Below are positions 5,596 through 6,200 of a DNA stretch of 6,200 bases, piece by piece. Within the stretch, counting starts at the first letter, position 1; every line of letters starts with the position of its first letter. The stretch comes from Proteobacteria bacterium SPGG2. Its GTDB lineage: Bacteria > Pseudomonadota > Gammaproteobacteria > Acidiferrobacterales > SPGG2. Below the pieces are notes generated by a model that was not told where the DNA came from, did no database searches, and worked only from the letters and a program-made list of their open reading frames with translations. The translations under genes and the position numbers were made by a program. The stretch lies in contig LXTK01000246.1 of the NCBI GenBank assembly GCA_001643475.1, positions 1 through 6,200 of the forward strand, written 5' to 3'.

Positions 5596-6200
5596 TTACT
5601 TCGCGATATTGGTCCCGTAGAAGATACCCGCCATTTCTCGTTTCAGCCGTTGCGTGACGGTGCGCTTTTCCTGTGAAGTTAAATCATCTTCATTGATTGC
5701 GAACAAATAATCATCCAGCTTGAAGTCTTTGATCATCATCTTGGTATGGAAGATGTTCTCCTGATACACATTCACGTCAATGGCCTGGTAGCGATTTAGG
5801 GTGCGCTTATCTATGAAATTTTGAATTGAATTGATCTTGTGGTCGATGAAATGCTTGACACCTCTGACATCACGCGTAAACCCGCGTACGCGGTAGTCGG
5901 TAGTCACAATATCGGACTCGAAGCTATTAATCAGGTAGTTCAGCGCCCACAATGGCGAGATTTCGCCACAAGTCGTCACGTCAATATCAGCGCGGAACGT
6001 GCTGATGCCGCTATCCGGGTGCCTTTCTGGATAGGTGTGGGCAGTGATATGACTTTTATCGAGATGGGCGACAACCGCGTCTGGCAAGAGGCCGGGCATT
6101 GTCACCTCATGGCGGGCATCCGTCTCTGGCAACTCTGAGATCAGCATCGTGACGCTCGCACCCTCAGGTTCGTAGTCCTGATGCGCGATGTGCAAGATAT
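5596..6200 (-). CDS. speD: S-adenosylmethionine decarboxylase proenzyme, N-terminus outside window
   Basis: SpeD decarboxylates SAM, giving the aminopropyl donor for spermidine synthesis, using a pyruvoyl group made by self-cleavage. About 200 residues are visible, and roughly 63 N-terminal residues lie beyond the right edge by comparison with the 264-residue E. coli enzyme. The cleavage site is intact (HLDKSH at 6066-6049; the Ser matches E. coli Ser112), as are HTYPE, the catalytic Cys in TTCGEISPL (matching E. coli Cys140), RVRGFTRD, FIDHKINSIQNF, YQENIFHTKMM and the C-terminal YGTN. Similarity runs end to end with the long E. coli-type (class 1) enzyme rather than the short ~130-residue type. 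The TTG at 6195-6193 is internal, not the start. The gene converges on efp with 4 nt between stop codons and no terminator between them, so the two transcripts probably overlap. Confidence 0.96.
   Translation of the reverse strand, partial: ILHIAHQDYEPEGASVTMLISELPETDARHEVTMPGLLPDAVVAHLDKSHITAHTYPERHPDSGISTFRADIDVTTCGEISPLWALNYLINSFESDIVTTDYRVRGFTRDVRGVKHFIDHKINSIQNFIDKRTLNRYQAIDVNVYQENIFHTKMMIKDFKLDDYLFAINEDDLTSQEKRTVTQRLKREMAGIFYGTNIAK

Noticed and set aside
5839..6138. 99-codon plus-strand frame
   Set aside because: It is antisense to speD, which is conserved along its visible length.

Overview
The window most likely comes from a gammaproteobacterium of moderate GC. The main sign is the minus-strand order uvrC - pgsA - tRNA-Gly(GCC) - tRNA-Cys(GCA), which matches the E. 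coli arrangement uvrC-pgsA-glyW-cysT. The SpeD at the right edge is also close to the E. coli type. EF-P instead has a KPGKGGAF loop and a sequence style that I associate more with alphaproteobacterial EF-Ps, so the lineage is not settled.

Layout. Positions 2-340 (+) hold the C-terminal end of an HD-GYP-type protein, cut by the window edge. It overlaps by 4 nt a 5'-truncated staphylococcal-nuclease-like gene (337-600, +) that has only the second half of its domain. Positions 601-878 carry no convincing gene. A two-helix small membrane protein follows at 879-1115 (-), and then 379 nt without a clear gene (1116-1494) containing three perfect short inverted repeats. Next is a compact minus-strand DNA-repair and housekeeping cluster, transcribed right to left: family 5-like uracil-DNA glycosylase (4810-4178), uvrC (4181-2355), pgsA (2351-1764), tRNA-Gly (1709-1634) and tRNA-Cys (1568-1495). 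Diverging from it is efp (5031-5591, +), which converges with speD (5596 to the window edge, -) with only 4 nt between their stop codons.

How the genes work together. The UDG removes uracil from DNA (base excision repair) and UvrC makes the two nucleotide-excision incisions. Their ATGA stop/start overlap suggests coupled translation. PgsA makes phosphatidylglycerophosphate and sits 3 nt after uvrC. The two tRNAs probably mature from the same transcript. EF-P rescues ribosomes at polyproline stretches, and SpeD supplies decarboxylated SAM for spermidine synthesis.

I see no CRISPR array, transposase, integrase, toxin-antitoxin pair or defence system, and no convincing undescribed system. The points most worth checking are the HD-GYP/truncated-nuclease junction, the UDG occupying the slot that uvrY holds in E. 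coli, the missing tRNA-Leu after tRNA-Cys with a gene-poor tract in its place, and the lineage of EF-P.
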